A stretch of 37,932 bases of DNA, from contig DAVZ01000004.1 of NCBI GenBank assembly GCA_002505765.1, forward strand, positions 1 through 37,932. The letters are read 5' to 3'. The notes under the pieces are model-generated. The model did no database searches. It was not told the DNA's origin and was given only the letters and a program-made list of their open reading frames with translations. Of the stretch, positions 19,563 through 28,019 are shown piece by piece (the first letter of the stretch is position 1; every line of letters starts with the position of its first letter). The DNA comes from Methanobacterium sp. UBA176. Its GTDB lineage: Archaea; Methanobacteriota; Methanobacteria; Methanobacteriales; Methanobacteriaceae. A program made the position numbers and the translations under genes.

Positions 19563-20468
19563 ATGGATAGAAACACTAAATTATTAATAGGATTGGGTAT
19601 TTGTGCAGTTTTTCTATTGTTTATTATTTTTATAGGAATACTGGCATTTTTTGGATTCTCATTGGGAAACACAGTGGCTATTATCCCTATTCAAGGTGAA
19701 ATAGCATATGGATCGTCTGATATATTGGGAGGAAATGTTGTTAATCCTGACACTATAAAAAACCTTATAAAACAAGCCGAAGATGATGAATCAGTAAGTG
19801 CAATTGTGCTTGACATTAACAGCCCCGGGGGAACTCCCGTTGCAAGTGAAGAGATTATGAATGATGTTAAAAACTGTAAAAAACCAGTTGTAGCATGGAT
19901 AAGTGATACAGGAACATCAGGAGCATATCTGGTTGCTTCACCAGCAGATAAAATAGTTGCAAGTCCTTCATCCCTTGTTGGAAGTATAGGGGTCATATTA
20001 GACATTATAAATCTTTCTGAACTTTATAAAAATATCGGAATAACCAGAGAAGTTATTAAAGGAGGGAAATACAAAGATATTGGAGCTGATTATAGAAATA
20101 TGACTCCTGAAGAAAGAACAATGCTCCAGAAAATGGTAAATGAAAATTACGATCATTTCATCGCCCTGGTTGCCCAAAACAGAAAACTGGATGCGAATTA
20201 TGTTAGGAGTATTGCAGAGGGACAAATATACACAGGAAACCAGGCCAAAAACGTTAAGCTCATTGATCAGGTGGGAAGTAAAGAAGATGCCCTTGACATT
20301 GCTGCAAAATTAGGTGGAATAGAAGGTGGTTACACCATTATTACCTTAACTCCATCCCAAACATTTGAAGATCTATTAAGCAGTTTATCCTCCAAAATTG
20401 GATATTCCATTGGAAAGGGAATTGGAAGCTTAACCGAAGAAAATACCATTAAAAATGTCCTGTATTAA
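19563..20468 (+). CDS. sppA: Signal peptide peptidase SppA (S49 family)
   Basis: The 301-residue membrane-anchored serine protease digests leftover signal peptides. One N-terminal transmembrane helix (about residues 9-32) precedes the protease domain. The nucleophile Ser lies in DTGTSGAYLVAS and the general-base Lys in VIKGGKYKDIG; VGSIGVI and DINSPGG are family signatures. The start is the ATG at 19563 because AAGTGAT lies just upstream; the ATG at 19548 would put this site within the gene. Downstream, after about 110 bases, lies the glutaredoxin-like gene. Confidence 0.93.
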   Translation: MDRNTKLLIGLGICAVFLLFIIFIGILAFFGFSLGNTVAIIPIQGEIAYGSSDILGGNVVNPDTIKNLIKQAEDDESVSAIVLDINSPGGTPVASEEIMNDVKNCKKPVVAWISDTGTSGAYLVASPADKIVASPSSLVGSIGVILDIINLSELYKNIGITREVIKGGKYKDIGADYRNMTPEERTMLQKMVNENYDHFIALVAQNRKLDANYVRSIAEGQIYTGNQAKNVKLIDQVGSKEDALDIAAKLGGIEGGYTIITLTPSQTFEDLLSSLSSKIGYSIGKGIGSLTEENTIKNVLY

Positions 20469-20576
20469 AGATAAGGACAATAAGTTTAAATCTTAAAAAA
20501 ATTAAATATTTATTTTATTAAAACAGAAATTGAATTAATCTAAATTTAATTTAATCATTATTCAAGGAGGATAAAA

Positions 20577-20843
20577 ATGACTGTTAAAATTGAAGTATTT
20601 ACATCTCCTTCATGTCCATACTGCCCTATGGCCATAGAAGTCGTTGATGCAGTTAAAAAAGAAATGCAAGATGCTATTGAAGTTGAAAAAATTGATATCA
20701 TGCAGGATCGCGAAAAAGCAATTGAATATGGTTTAATGGCAGTTCCGGCAGTAGCAATAAACGGTGTGGTTAAATTTGTTGGAGCTCCTGAAAAAGAAGA
20801 TCTTAAAAATGCTATACAAGAAGAGATGCAACAAACAAATTAA
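20577..20843 (+). CDS. Glutaredoxin/thioredoxin-like small protein with CPYC motif
   Basis: The 88-residue protein has a redox pair in SPSCPYCPMA at residues about 11-17 and the cis-Pro loop VPAVAING near residue 58. Methanogen proteins of this size and sequence have thioredoxin-like folds and serve in disulfide reduction; the physiological reductant is unknown. It has a strong ribosome site (AAGGAGGAT). The cbiD start follows 8 bases after its stop, so the two are co-transcribed. Confidence 0.9.
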   Translation: MTVKIEVFTSPSCPYCPMAIEVVDAVKKEMQDAIEVEKIDIMQDREKAIEYGLMAVPAVAINGVVKFVGAPEKEDLKNAIQEEMQQTN

Positions 20844-20851
20844 TTAGAGAG

Positions 20852-21952
20852 ATGGAAAATAACATTGCTTCTCCTAAAAAAGAGTTTAAACATGAAACAA
20901 TTGATAAAAAAAATTATCCTTTTGGCATTACCACAGGAAGCGCAGCAACAGCCGCTGCTCTTGCAGCCTTCCTATCCATCAAAAATGGAGTAAAACATGT
21001 GAATATAAAAGCACCTGTTGGAGTGCTTAAAATTCATGTGAATTATGTTGAAAAATTAAATTCTTATTCTGGAAGGGCATGCGTAATAAAAATGCCCTAT
21101 AATGACCCTGACGTTACGAAAGAGCTGCAAATATGCGCAGAAGTCGTTTTAACTGATGATGGTCAAATTAAAATTACCGGCGGAAAAGGTGTTGGTATGG
21201 TTACCAAACCTGGATTGCAGGTTCCGGTAGGAAAACACGCTATAAACCCCGTTCCAATGCAAATGATCCGCGATAATCTGATTGAAGTTCTACCCAAAGG
21301 TGCAGGAGCTGATGTTACAATTTATGTGCCTGATGGAGAACAGATCGCTCGAAAAACAATGAATGAACGGCTGGGGATTAAAAAAGGTATATCCATACTT
21401 GGAACTACTGGTATTGCTCGACCCATGTCCTCTAAAGCATACAGAGAGTCACTTACCTGCCAGGTTGATGTAGCACTCGCTGAAGGATGTAATGAACTTA
21501 TTTTTGTTCCAGGCAATATTGGAGAAAAATTAGCACTTGAGATTTTAAATGCTCAAAAAGACCAGATAATTCAAATGGGTAATTTTGTTGGTTTTATGCT
21601 GGATAATGCCGCTAAAAAGGGTGTTAAAAAAATCACTCTCTTTGGACATGCTGGAAAACTTATAAAAATTGCTGCAGGCATATTCAATACAAAAAACAGC
21701 GTTGCTGATGGAAGGCATGAAATTATAGCCGCTTATTGTGGTCTTTTAGGTGGGAGAAAAGAATTAATTGCAGAAATATTTAAATCTAAGACAACAGAAG
21801 ATATGATAGCTATCCTAGATAGGGAAAATCTTACCAGTGATGTTTTTAATGCCATAGGGGCAAAAATAAAAGAGAAGTGCCAGGATAAATATAAATTAGA
21901 TTTCGATGTTTATATTGTAAAAATGGATGGTAGAATTTTAAATACTCATTAA
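20852..21952 (+). CDS. cbiD: Cobalt-precorrin-5B C1-methyltransferase
   Basis: The 366-residue enzyme of anaerobic cobamide biosynthesis methylates C1 of the corrin ring. Family signatures are FGITTGSAATAAA near residue 25, KGAGADVTIYVPDG near 150, TGIARPMS near 185, and FGHAGKLIKIAAGIFNTKNS near 265. Cobamides are needed in methanogens for methyl transfer. It is tightly linked to the glutaredoxin-like gene upstream and the glycosyltransferase downstream (gap 21 bases). Confidence 0.95.
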   Translation: MENNIASPKKEFKHETIDKKNYPFGITTGSAATAAALAAFLSIKNGVKHVNIKAPVGVLKIHVNYVEKLNSYSGRACVIKMPYNDPDVTKELQICAEVVLTDDGQIKITGGKGVGMVTKPGLQVPVGKHAINPVPMQMIRDNLIEVLPKGAGADVTIYVPDGEQIARKTMNERLGIKKGISILGTTGIARPMSSKAYRESLTCQVDVALAEGCNELIFVPGNIGEKLALEILNAQKDQIIQMGNFVGFMLDNAAKKGVKKITLFGHAGKLIKIAAGIFNTKNSVADGRHEIIAAYCGLLGGRKELIAEIFKSKTTEDMIAILDRENLTSDVFNAIGAKIKEKCQDKYKLDFDVYIVKMDGRILNTH

Positions 21953-21973
21953 TTAATTATTTAAGGTGAAAAG

Positions 21974-23044
21974 ATGAAGATCTGTATGGTTGGTTATTTT
22001 CCGCCTCATTTAGGAGGTATTTCTTCATACACATATCTTTTATCCAAAGAATTGATTAATCGCAAGGATGAAGTTTTTGTTTTAACATATCCCCATGAAA
22101 ACGTAGGGGATACCAGTGGGATTAAAGTATATACAGCACCAACTTTAAATATAAAAGGACTTAGAGGGTTGATATTTTTTATATCCGCTACTTTAAAGCT
22201 CATGAGCATTGTAAGGAAAAATAAAATTGATCTTGTACATGCACATTATATTATGCCTCCAGGACTAATAGCTGTTATTTGTAAAGGGATTTTAGGAGTT
22301 AAAACAGCTGTTACAATTCATGGATCTGATATATTCGTTTTAGCCCGTAAAAGGGCTCTAAGAAATTTGATTAAGTACGTTTTAAATAAAGTTGATTATG
22401 TTTTTGTTGTTAGCGATTCAATAAGGGATGAAGTCTTGAATTTAGGTATTGAAGGAATCCAGAATAAGATTAAAGTTACCTACAACGCCGTTGATGTTCA
22501 AAAATTCAGACCAGATCAGGAAAGTAGTTTTAAAGAAGAAATGAATATAGATGCTCGAAAACCAGTTGTACTTTTTGTAGGGAATCTGGTCTGGCAAAAA
22601 GGCGTTGGATATCTTATAAGAGCAAAAGAATTCCTCAAAAAAGATGCTGAAATTGTTATTGTTGGTGATGGACCTTTATTTGAAGAATTTAAAGGCATAG
22701 TAGAATTTGAAAACATTGAAGAGATTAAATTCGCTGGTGCAAGGAAAGATATAGAGAAGATAATGGCTGCTGCCGATGTTTTTGTTTTGCCTTCACTATC
22801 TGAAGGTCGCCCTTCAGTCATTCTTGAAGCCATGGCTTCAGGTAAACCAGTTATAGCAACAAATGTAGGGGGGATACCTGAACTCGTAAATGAACAGGTT
22901 GGAATACTTATTAACCCTGAAGACCCTGTAGGACTTGCTGAAGCAATAAATAAATTACTGGGAGATAAAGAACTGAGGGAAAAGATGGGAAAAAATGCAA
23001 GAGAGCAATCTATGCGGTATGCATCCATAAAGATTCCATATTGA
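21974..23044 (+). CDS. GT4-family glycosyltransferase
   Basis: The 356-residue GT-B fold enzyme begins with GYFPPHLGGISSYTYLL, the acceptor-side domain, and has the donor-side motifs LFVGNLVWQKGVGYLIRA and EGRPSVILEAMASGKPVIAT near residue 276, with the E-x7-E pattern of the family. The donor sugar and acceptor are unknown; a cell-surface glycan is plausible. It has AAGGTGAAAAG before the ATG. The C-terminus (MRYASIKIPY) lacks the usual final helix but seems complete. It lies between cbiD and moaC. Confidence 0.88.
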   Translation: MKICMVGYFPPHLGGISSYTYLLSKELINRKDEVFVLTYPHENVGDTSGIKVYTAPTLNIKGLRGLIFFISATLKLMSIVRKNKIDLVHAHYIMPPGLIAVICKGILGVKTAVTIHGSDIFVLARKRALRNLIKYVLNKVDYVFVVSDSIRDEVLNLGIEGIQNKIKVTYNAVDVQKFRPDQESSFKEEMNIDARKPVVLFVGNLVWQKGVGYLIRAKEFLKKDAEIVIVGDGPLFEEFKGIVEFENIEEIKFAGARKDIEKIMAAADVFVLPSLSEGRPSVILEAMASGKPVIATNVGGIPELVNEQVGILINPEDPVGLAEAINKLLGDKELREKMGKNAREQSMRYASIKIPY

Positions 23045-23104
23045 TTTCCATTATCGTTTGTCAAATTCATAGAATTACTTGTATACAATTTCAGGAGTTG
23101 AATC

Positions 23105-23575
23105 ATGGAATATAAAGAATTTACTCACCTTTCTAAAAAAGGCGTGCACATGGTGGAAGTTTCAGATAAACCTGTTGTAAAGAGAACTGCTGTTTCACGT
23201 GGCAAAATATGCTTAAATGAAGAAACAATAAATTTAATAGAAAAAGAAGAGATAAAAAAGGGTAATGTACTTACCACAGCCCAAATCGCCGCTATTGCTG
23301 CGGTAAAATCAACCCATCACCTTATTCCACTTTGCCATTCTCTTAAAATAACCGGTGTTGATGTGTTTTTTAATTTGGGAAAAAAAGATATAGAAGTAGA
23401 AGTATGTGTAACCTCCCTTGGAAAAACCGGTGTTGAAATGGAGGCTCTTACAGGGGTAAGTGTAGCTCTTTTAACAATTTGGGACATGGTAAAAAGTGTT
23501 GAAAAGGATGATGAAGGCCAGTATCCATCTACTAAAATTTCTGATATTGTAGTTATTAAAAAAGAGAAAAAATAA
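23105..23575 (+). CDS. moaC: Cyclic pyranopterin monophosphate synthase
   Basis: The 156-residue protein completes the formation of cyclic pyranopterin monophosphate from the MoaA product on the route to molybdopterin or tungstopterin. Signatures seen are THHLIPLCHSL (with the conserved His/Cys) and GVEMEALTGVSVALLTIWDM, followed by the catalytic KSVEKD Lys-Asp pair. It has AGGAG upstream of the ATG. In methanogens the cofactor serves formylmethanofuran dehydrogenase and formate dehydrogenase. Confidence 0.96.
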   Translation: MEYKEFTHLSKKGVHMVEVSDKPVVKRTAVSRGKICLNEETINLIEKEEIKKGNVLTTAQIAAIAAVKSTHHLIPLCHSLKITGVDVFFNLGKKDIEVEVCVTSLGKTGVEMEALTGVSVALLTIWDMVKSVEKDDEGQYPSTKISDIVVIKKEKK

Positions 23576-23604
23576 AAAAAATTAATATCTTTAAGACTGA
23601 TTAA

Positions 23605-23958
23605 CTAACCTTTTATAGCTCCGCCAATTGCTCCGCCGATTCCCATAAGGATCAAAGATTGGATAATTGATATTACTACGAGGACTATTCCTGTTGCCAG
23701 TCCTGCTAAAAATCCAGCAATACCTGCAAATAATGCTCCGCCAATCACTATCAGTATCGCCAGTATTATCCCACCAAAAGCACCAGCCACGGCGGCATTC
23801 CACGCTCCATTCAGAGCACCGTCACCAACCATTAAACCAACAATTAATCCTGCTACAAACAGTCCAATATAGAATCCAATTGGGCCTGCCAAGCCAAATA
23901 ACCAGGACAGTATTATAGATAAAACAAATCCTATAACTACTGCCACCCAATTTACCAT
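23605..23958 (-). CDS. Glycine-rich small membrane protein (DUF5518-like)
   Basis: The 117-residue protein is nearly all hydrophobic and rich in Gly/Ala/Ile, with about four membrane helices (VVIGFVLSIILSWLFGL; IGFYIGLFVAGLIVGLMVG; FGGIILAILIVIGGALFAG; GIVLVVISIIQSLILMG) and glycine repeats GGAIGGAIKG at the end. This pattern fits the DUF5518 membrane proteins of methanogens. It has a strong ribosome site (AAGGAGGG). It converges on moaC and is a single-gene unit. The function is unknown. Confidence 0.7.
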   Translation of the reverse strand: MVNWVAVVIGFVLSIILSWLFGLAGPIGFYIGLFVAGLIVGLMVGDGALNGAWNAAVAGAFGGIILAILIVIGGALFAGIAGFLAGLATGIVLVVISIIQSLILMGIGGAIGGAIKG

Positions 23959-24440
23959 TTAGTACCCTCCTTTAACACAGTAGTATTATTATCTATTTTT
24001 TAATATATATTAATCTTTATAAGATTTTTAGAGGTTAAAATAATGAATGTGTGATATAAATATTATTTTCAGTGAAAAATTTATTAATCAACTGTTATAA
24101 TTAACTAAGAATGATCAAACCATCTAAAAAAATCAATAAGCATTATAGGGATGATACTGGGCATTCTATTTTGGTAATGTACTTTTAAACCGTAAATCTT
24201 CATGTTTTAGCCATATTACAGGTGTCTGGCTTATGATAATCGGCATAATTCAATTCATGATCACATACGATGAAACATGATAAAATTTTATAATTTAAAC
24301 TATAAATTAATATTGAGATTTTATATGTTTTTATTTAAATTATAAACCTTAATTATAACGAATTTTAATATTAAAAGCTGTTTGGATAGGAATATAATTA
24401 TGATTAGAAAGTATAATAAACATAACGAACTATTAAATTC
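23959..24440. other. Intergenic region with a possible decayed small membrane gene
   Basis: Besides promoters for the flanking genes, an ATG at 24111 opens a short reading frame (MIKPSKKINKHYRDDTG) that soon stops. Hydrophobic fragments in other frames follow (SIIGMILGILFW, then ITGVWLMIIGIIQFMI ending with TGA at 24278-24280). This looks like a small two-helix membrane gene with frameshifts, but the evidence is weak. Confidence 0.3.
24409..24440 (+). promoter_or_regulatory. TATA box for a leaderless hel308 transcript
   Basis: TATAATAA at 24413-24420 is about 25 bases before the ATG at 24441. There is no ribosome site, and an in-frame TAA at 24423-24425 excludes an upstream start. The mRNA should begin at or next to the start codon. 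Confidence 0.5.
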
Positions 24441-26531
24441 ATGGAAACTGTACAACCGCAGGTCAAAGATATAATCAGTGATTGTTATCCCCAGATTAAA
24501 GAATTGAATCCTGCCCAAAAAGCAGTTTTAGATTCAGGTTTACTTAAAGATAACTCTAATTATATTATTGCAATACCAACTGCAAGTGGAAAAACTATTC
24601 TTGGATTAATAGCTGCAATAAACACCATATTAAAGGGTGGAAAAGTTGTATATGCTGCACCTCTTATTTCAATACAGAATGAAAAGCTTTCAGAATTTAA
24701 AAAACTCGAAAAATTTGGAATACGCACAGGAAAACACCCTAAAACTTCAGATCTTTCAGTTATGGTATTTGAATCATTTGATGCACTTACACGCTTTTCA
24801 TGGAATTCCCTGCGGGAAATAGATCTCTTAATAATCGACGAATTTCACATGATCGGTGAATATTCAAGAGGCCCTACAATTGAATGTGCAATAACACGTG
24901 CAAGAAATTTAAACCCTGCTATAAGAATTATTGCACTTTCAGCCACATTAAGGAATATGGACGAGCTTTCAAGCTGGTTGGATGCAGAAGTTGTAGAGCA
25001 TGACTACAGACCAGTACCACTTTACAAAGATGTTCTTATTACTGAAGAATATGAGCTTAAAAACAAAAATGACGTGGTTCTTAAAGTTTTAAACCAATCA
25101 ATTGATGACTCATCACAGATACTGGTTTTTGTTTCAACAAGAAGATTCACTGAATCTCTGGCTAATTTCATTTCAGGAAAGGTAAAAAAGAACGTTCCTC
25201 GAGATAAAAAGCTCAAATTTAGAGAGGTTGCCCGTAAAATTCTTCAGGTGCCTGAGCGTCGTGGAACGCGCCCAACTTCAATATGTCTTAAACTTGCTGA
25301 ATGCGTTGAAAACGGAATAGCATTTCACCACGCAGGACTTTTTGACAAACAGCGCCAGATAATAGAAGATGAATTCCGCGCAGGAAACCTCTACATGATC
25401 ACTGCTACGCCAAGTCTTATGTATGGTGTAAATTTACCGTCTAAAAATGTTATTATAAGAGATTACACCCGATGGACATCCAGAGGCCCACAAAGCATCC
25501 CAGTATTCGATTACGAACAGATGTCAGGTCGTGCCGGCCGGCCTGGTTATGATACCGAAGGATATTCATATCTAATTGCAAAAAGTATTGAAGAATCCTG
25601 TAATTTAAAAGATCATTACGTTTATGGTGAAATAGAGGTAACAAGTTCCAGGTTAATTGAAAATAAAGACTCTGTCTACAGACAGATTATAGCTCAAATT
25701 GCATCCACATTGGCAAAAAGCCCCCAAGAAATCATTGAATTTTTCGAGGAAACTTTTTACGGCTTCCAGATGAAGACAAACGATGTTTTTGGCGCTTTTG
25801 CAGTAAATACAATTGAATATGAAATAAACAGTGCACTGGAGTTTTTAATCCAAAATCAGATAATCCAGATGACCCCAGAAGGACTTAAAGCAACTGATTT
25901 TGGTAACCTTATTGCAAGGAGCAATTATTCAGTGGAAACTGCTGTCAGACTCAAAGAATATGCAAAAAAAGAAGATATGGATGAATATCAGCTCATTTAT
26001 GCCATTTCAAGGACTCCTGACCTGCCTAAAATTTCTTTTAAAAGCAGGAAAAATAAGGAGCCTGTCAGGGATATGTTAAACGATAAAGGGGTTTTTGCAG
26101 TAGAAATAGGTAATGATGAAGCCACTGCAGCATCCCTCATGGAATGGATAGACGAAAAAAGCGAATATGAAATAGAAAACGCCTTTAATGTCTATGCAGC
26201 AACAACAAGAAGGGCCGCATATGAAGCTTCATTAATGGTAAAATTCTTTAAAGAGATTTGTGAAGTGTTCAACCTATATTTATATTCTGATAAACTTGAT
26301 AAGTTATCAGCACGCCTATATTACGGAACCCGCGAAGATATACTCTTACTTGTTGTAAGCATCAAAAGATTAGGCCGAAAAAGGGCACGTGCCCTTGTAA
26401 ATACATTTGGAAATGATTTAAGATATATTTCTAAGGACGAATTAACTAAAATTGATGGAATAGGACCTAAAATAGCTGAATCAATTATGGATAAATTTGG
26501 TAAAGAAGAATTTGCCAGATTCAAACCATGA
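24441..26531 (+). CDS. hel308: Hel308-type Ski2-like DNA helicase
   Basis: The 696-residue superfamily 2 helicase acts at stalled replication forks and in recombination. Motif I AIPTASGKT is near residue 43, motif II is DEFH near 132, motif III SATLRN near 167, the FHHAGL segment near 295, and motif VI QMSGRAGRPGYD near 359. A winged-helix and ratchet region follows, and a C-terminal helix-hairpin-helix (IDGIGPKIAESIM near 675) completes the Hel308 plan. Only the start at 24441 is possible because an in-frame stop lies just upstream; the transcript seems leaderless. Two UPF0305 genes follow, the first after 12 bases. Confidence 0.92.
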   Translation: METVQPQVKDIISDCYPQIKELNPAQKAVLDSGLLKDNSNYIIAIPTASGKTILGLIAAINTILKGGKVVYAAPLISIQNEKLSEFKKLEKFGIRTGKHPKTSDLSVMVFESFDALTRFSWNSLREIDLLIIDEFHMIGEYSRGPTIECAITRARNLNPAIRIIALSATLRNMDELSSWLDAEVVEHDYRPVPLYKDVLITEEYELKNKNDVVLKVLNQSIDDSSQILVFVSTRRFTESLANFISGKVKKNVPRDKKLKFREVARKILQVPERRGTRPTSICLKLAECVENGIAFHHAGLFDKQRQIIEDEFRAGNLYMITATPSLMYGVNLPSKNVIIRDYTRWTSRGPQSIPVFDYEQMSGRAGRPGYDTEGYSYLIAKSIEESCNLKDHYVYGEIEVTSSRLIENKDSVYRQIIAQIASTLAKSPQEIIEFFEETFYGFQMKTNDVFGAFAVNTIEYEINSALEFLIQNQIIQMTPEGLKATDFGNLIARSNYSVETAVRLKEYAKKEDMDEYQLIYAISRTPDLPKISFKSRKNKEPVRDMLNDKGVFAVEIGNDEATAASLMEWIDEKSEYEIENAFNVYAATTRRAAYEASLMVKFFKEICEVFNLYLYSDKLDKLSARLYYGTREDILLLVVSIKRLGRKRARALVNTFGNDLRYISKDELTKIDGIGPKIAESIMDKFGKEEFARFKP

Positions 26532-26543
26532 AGTTGAGTATCA

Positions 26544-27080
26544 ATGGCTGAAACAATAAATAAACTCAATCATAACAATAAAATAAGTAAAAAAGTATTA
26601 TTAAAAGTATTGAAAAATGAATCTGACGATATTCATATTTCAGATATTATGACTTCTTATGCTCAGCTTGTGGAAGATGGTAAATATGTGCAGTCCAATT
26701 ATCAAAAAGAATATCTCGATGCTTACATAAAGGGCTTTTTAATGAGAGTTAAAGAGATAAGAGAGGATAAAACAGAATATAAAGGTTTTATTGATGAAAG
26801 AAAACTGGAAGTGGCTTTAAATACATTAAAAGAACAGGAAAAAATGATTGAAAAGGAAAGATCATTAAAATCTAATTTTTTTAAAATCTATGAAATTGTC
26901 TCTCTTTACACCACCTTCGTTCTTGAAGAACCCATACATCCAGTTGGAACTCTGTTTCCAGGTGGTTTTAGAGTTAAATTTGAAGGAAAGACCTATTATT
27001 GTCCTGTAAAAGAAAAACAAAAGGATAATCCTGGTGCGGTATGCTGTTACTGTATTGCTGAGCAGGATGAAAAAGTTTAA
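26544..27080 (+). CDS. UPF0305/DUF2115 family protein, copy 1
   Basis: The 178-residue soluble protein belongs to UPF0305 (DUF2115), found in methanogens. The N-terminal half is helical. The C-terminus has the family core IHPVGTLFPGGFRV followed by three to four cysteines (YYCPVKEKQ and VCCYCIAEQ), which could bind a metal or an FeS cluster. The start is 12 bases after the hel308 stop, so the genes share a transcript. Its neighbour is a paralogue. The function is unknown; helicase association is inferred only from linkage. Confidence 0.85.
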   Translation: MAETINKLNHNNKISKKVLLKVLKNESDDIHISDIMTSYAQLVEDGKYVQSNYQKEYLDAYIKGFLMRVKEIREDKTEYKGFIDERKLEVALNTLKEQEKMIEKERSLKSNFFKIYEIVSLYTTFVLEEPIHPVGTLFPGGFRVKFEGKTYYCPVKEKQKDNPGAVCCYCIAEQDEKV

Positions 27081-27101
27081 CATTTCTAATGAGGTTTAAT
27101 T

Positions 27102-27632
27102 ATGGCTGAATCCATTGAAGAACTTGATTTTTCCATGAAAATTTCTAAAAATGAACTTTTAGAAGTTATAAAAAAGGAAGCTTCAAAAATTCATATGCAC
27201 GATATAATGCTTGCCTCTGCATTCATTCATGAGGATGCAAAGTACATGCAGGCCGGTTATAGAGAAGATTTTGTGGAAAATTTTACAAGAGCATTTATAA
27301 ACCGCTTTAAGGATATTAAAGAAGATAAAAATAATTATGAAGGATATATAGATACTGAAAAACTTAAAGAATTTATTGAAGTGTTAGATAATTTAATTAA
27401 GGAATCTAAAATTAAACAGGAGCTCTATTTTTTACGATTAGCAAAAATCGTGTCCATTTACACCACTTTTATTTTGGAAGCTTCAATTCATCCTGTTGGA
27501 ACTTCATTTCCTGGTGGATTCAAGCTTAAGTACAAAAATGGCGTGTATTTATGTCCTGTGAAAGATAAACAGTTGAATACACCTGGTGCTTTGTGCAGAT
27601 TCTGTGTTTCTAAACAGGATAAGGATGTTTAA
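27102..27632 (+). CDS. UPF0305/DUF2115 family protein, copy 2
   Basis: The 176-residue paralogue of the preceding gene has the same plan: MKISKNELLEVIKKEASKIH at the N-terminus, IHPVGTSFPGGFKL near residue 128, and the cysteines in LCPVKDK and LCRFCVSKQ. It keeps the pattern C-x(16-17)-C-x2-C but lacks the extra Cys of copy 1. It follows copy 1 after 21 bases, behind a GAGGT site. The tandem duplication is probably old, since outside the cysteine region the proteins differ a lot. Confidence 0.85.
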   Translation: MAESIEELDFSMKISKNELLEVIKKEASKIHMHDIMLASAFIHEDAKYMQAGYREDFVENFTRAFINRFKDIKEDKNNYEGYIDTEKLKEFIEVLDNLIKESKIKQELYFLRLAKIVSIYTTFILEASIHPVGTSFPGGFKLKYKNGVYLCPVKDKQLNTPGALCRFCVSKQDKDV

Positions 27633-27971
27633 GTTTATTTCAAGTTTAGATTCATTTTTTTCACAAGGCTAATGAAAGAATAGTTTAAAATCTTTGGTAT
27701 TTCACTGTAAAACTTTATCAGTGACTTTGGTGATAACTGCAGTTACAACACTATTTGGATATCTCCAAAAAGTCGGATCATCTCCATTATTTTATTTGAA
27801 GAGTACTTTTAAATCAAATATTTATGTTGCAGTGCTGGTATCGTGGTTATAATATGATAATAAGTTTAAATGAAGCCATATTTGGATGGGTGGAAGAAAA
27901 GGGACTTATATTCGTTCAAACATTTACAATCTTGAAATACTATTGATTAGCATCATATCATAGTAGGATTA
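27633..27971. other. Intergenic region left of the IS remnant
   Basis: An open stretch from GTG 27721 to TAA 27850-27852 would encode about 43 residues with a hydrophobic character (VTLVITAVTTLFGYLQKVG). It has no ribosome site and may be a piece of a lost membrane gene. Otherwise I see nothing. Confidence 0.35.
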
Positions 27972-28019
27972 TAGTCCTGTGCATAAGTTTTTTTAACTTA
28001 GTTGATGTATGTGTTTGTC

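Noticed and set aside
23959..24440. Riboswitch or regulatory RNA before hel308
   Set aside because: No stable paired structure seen, and the TATA position implies a leaderless mRNA.
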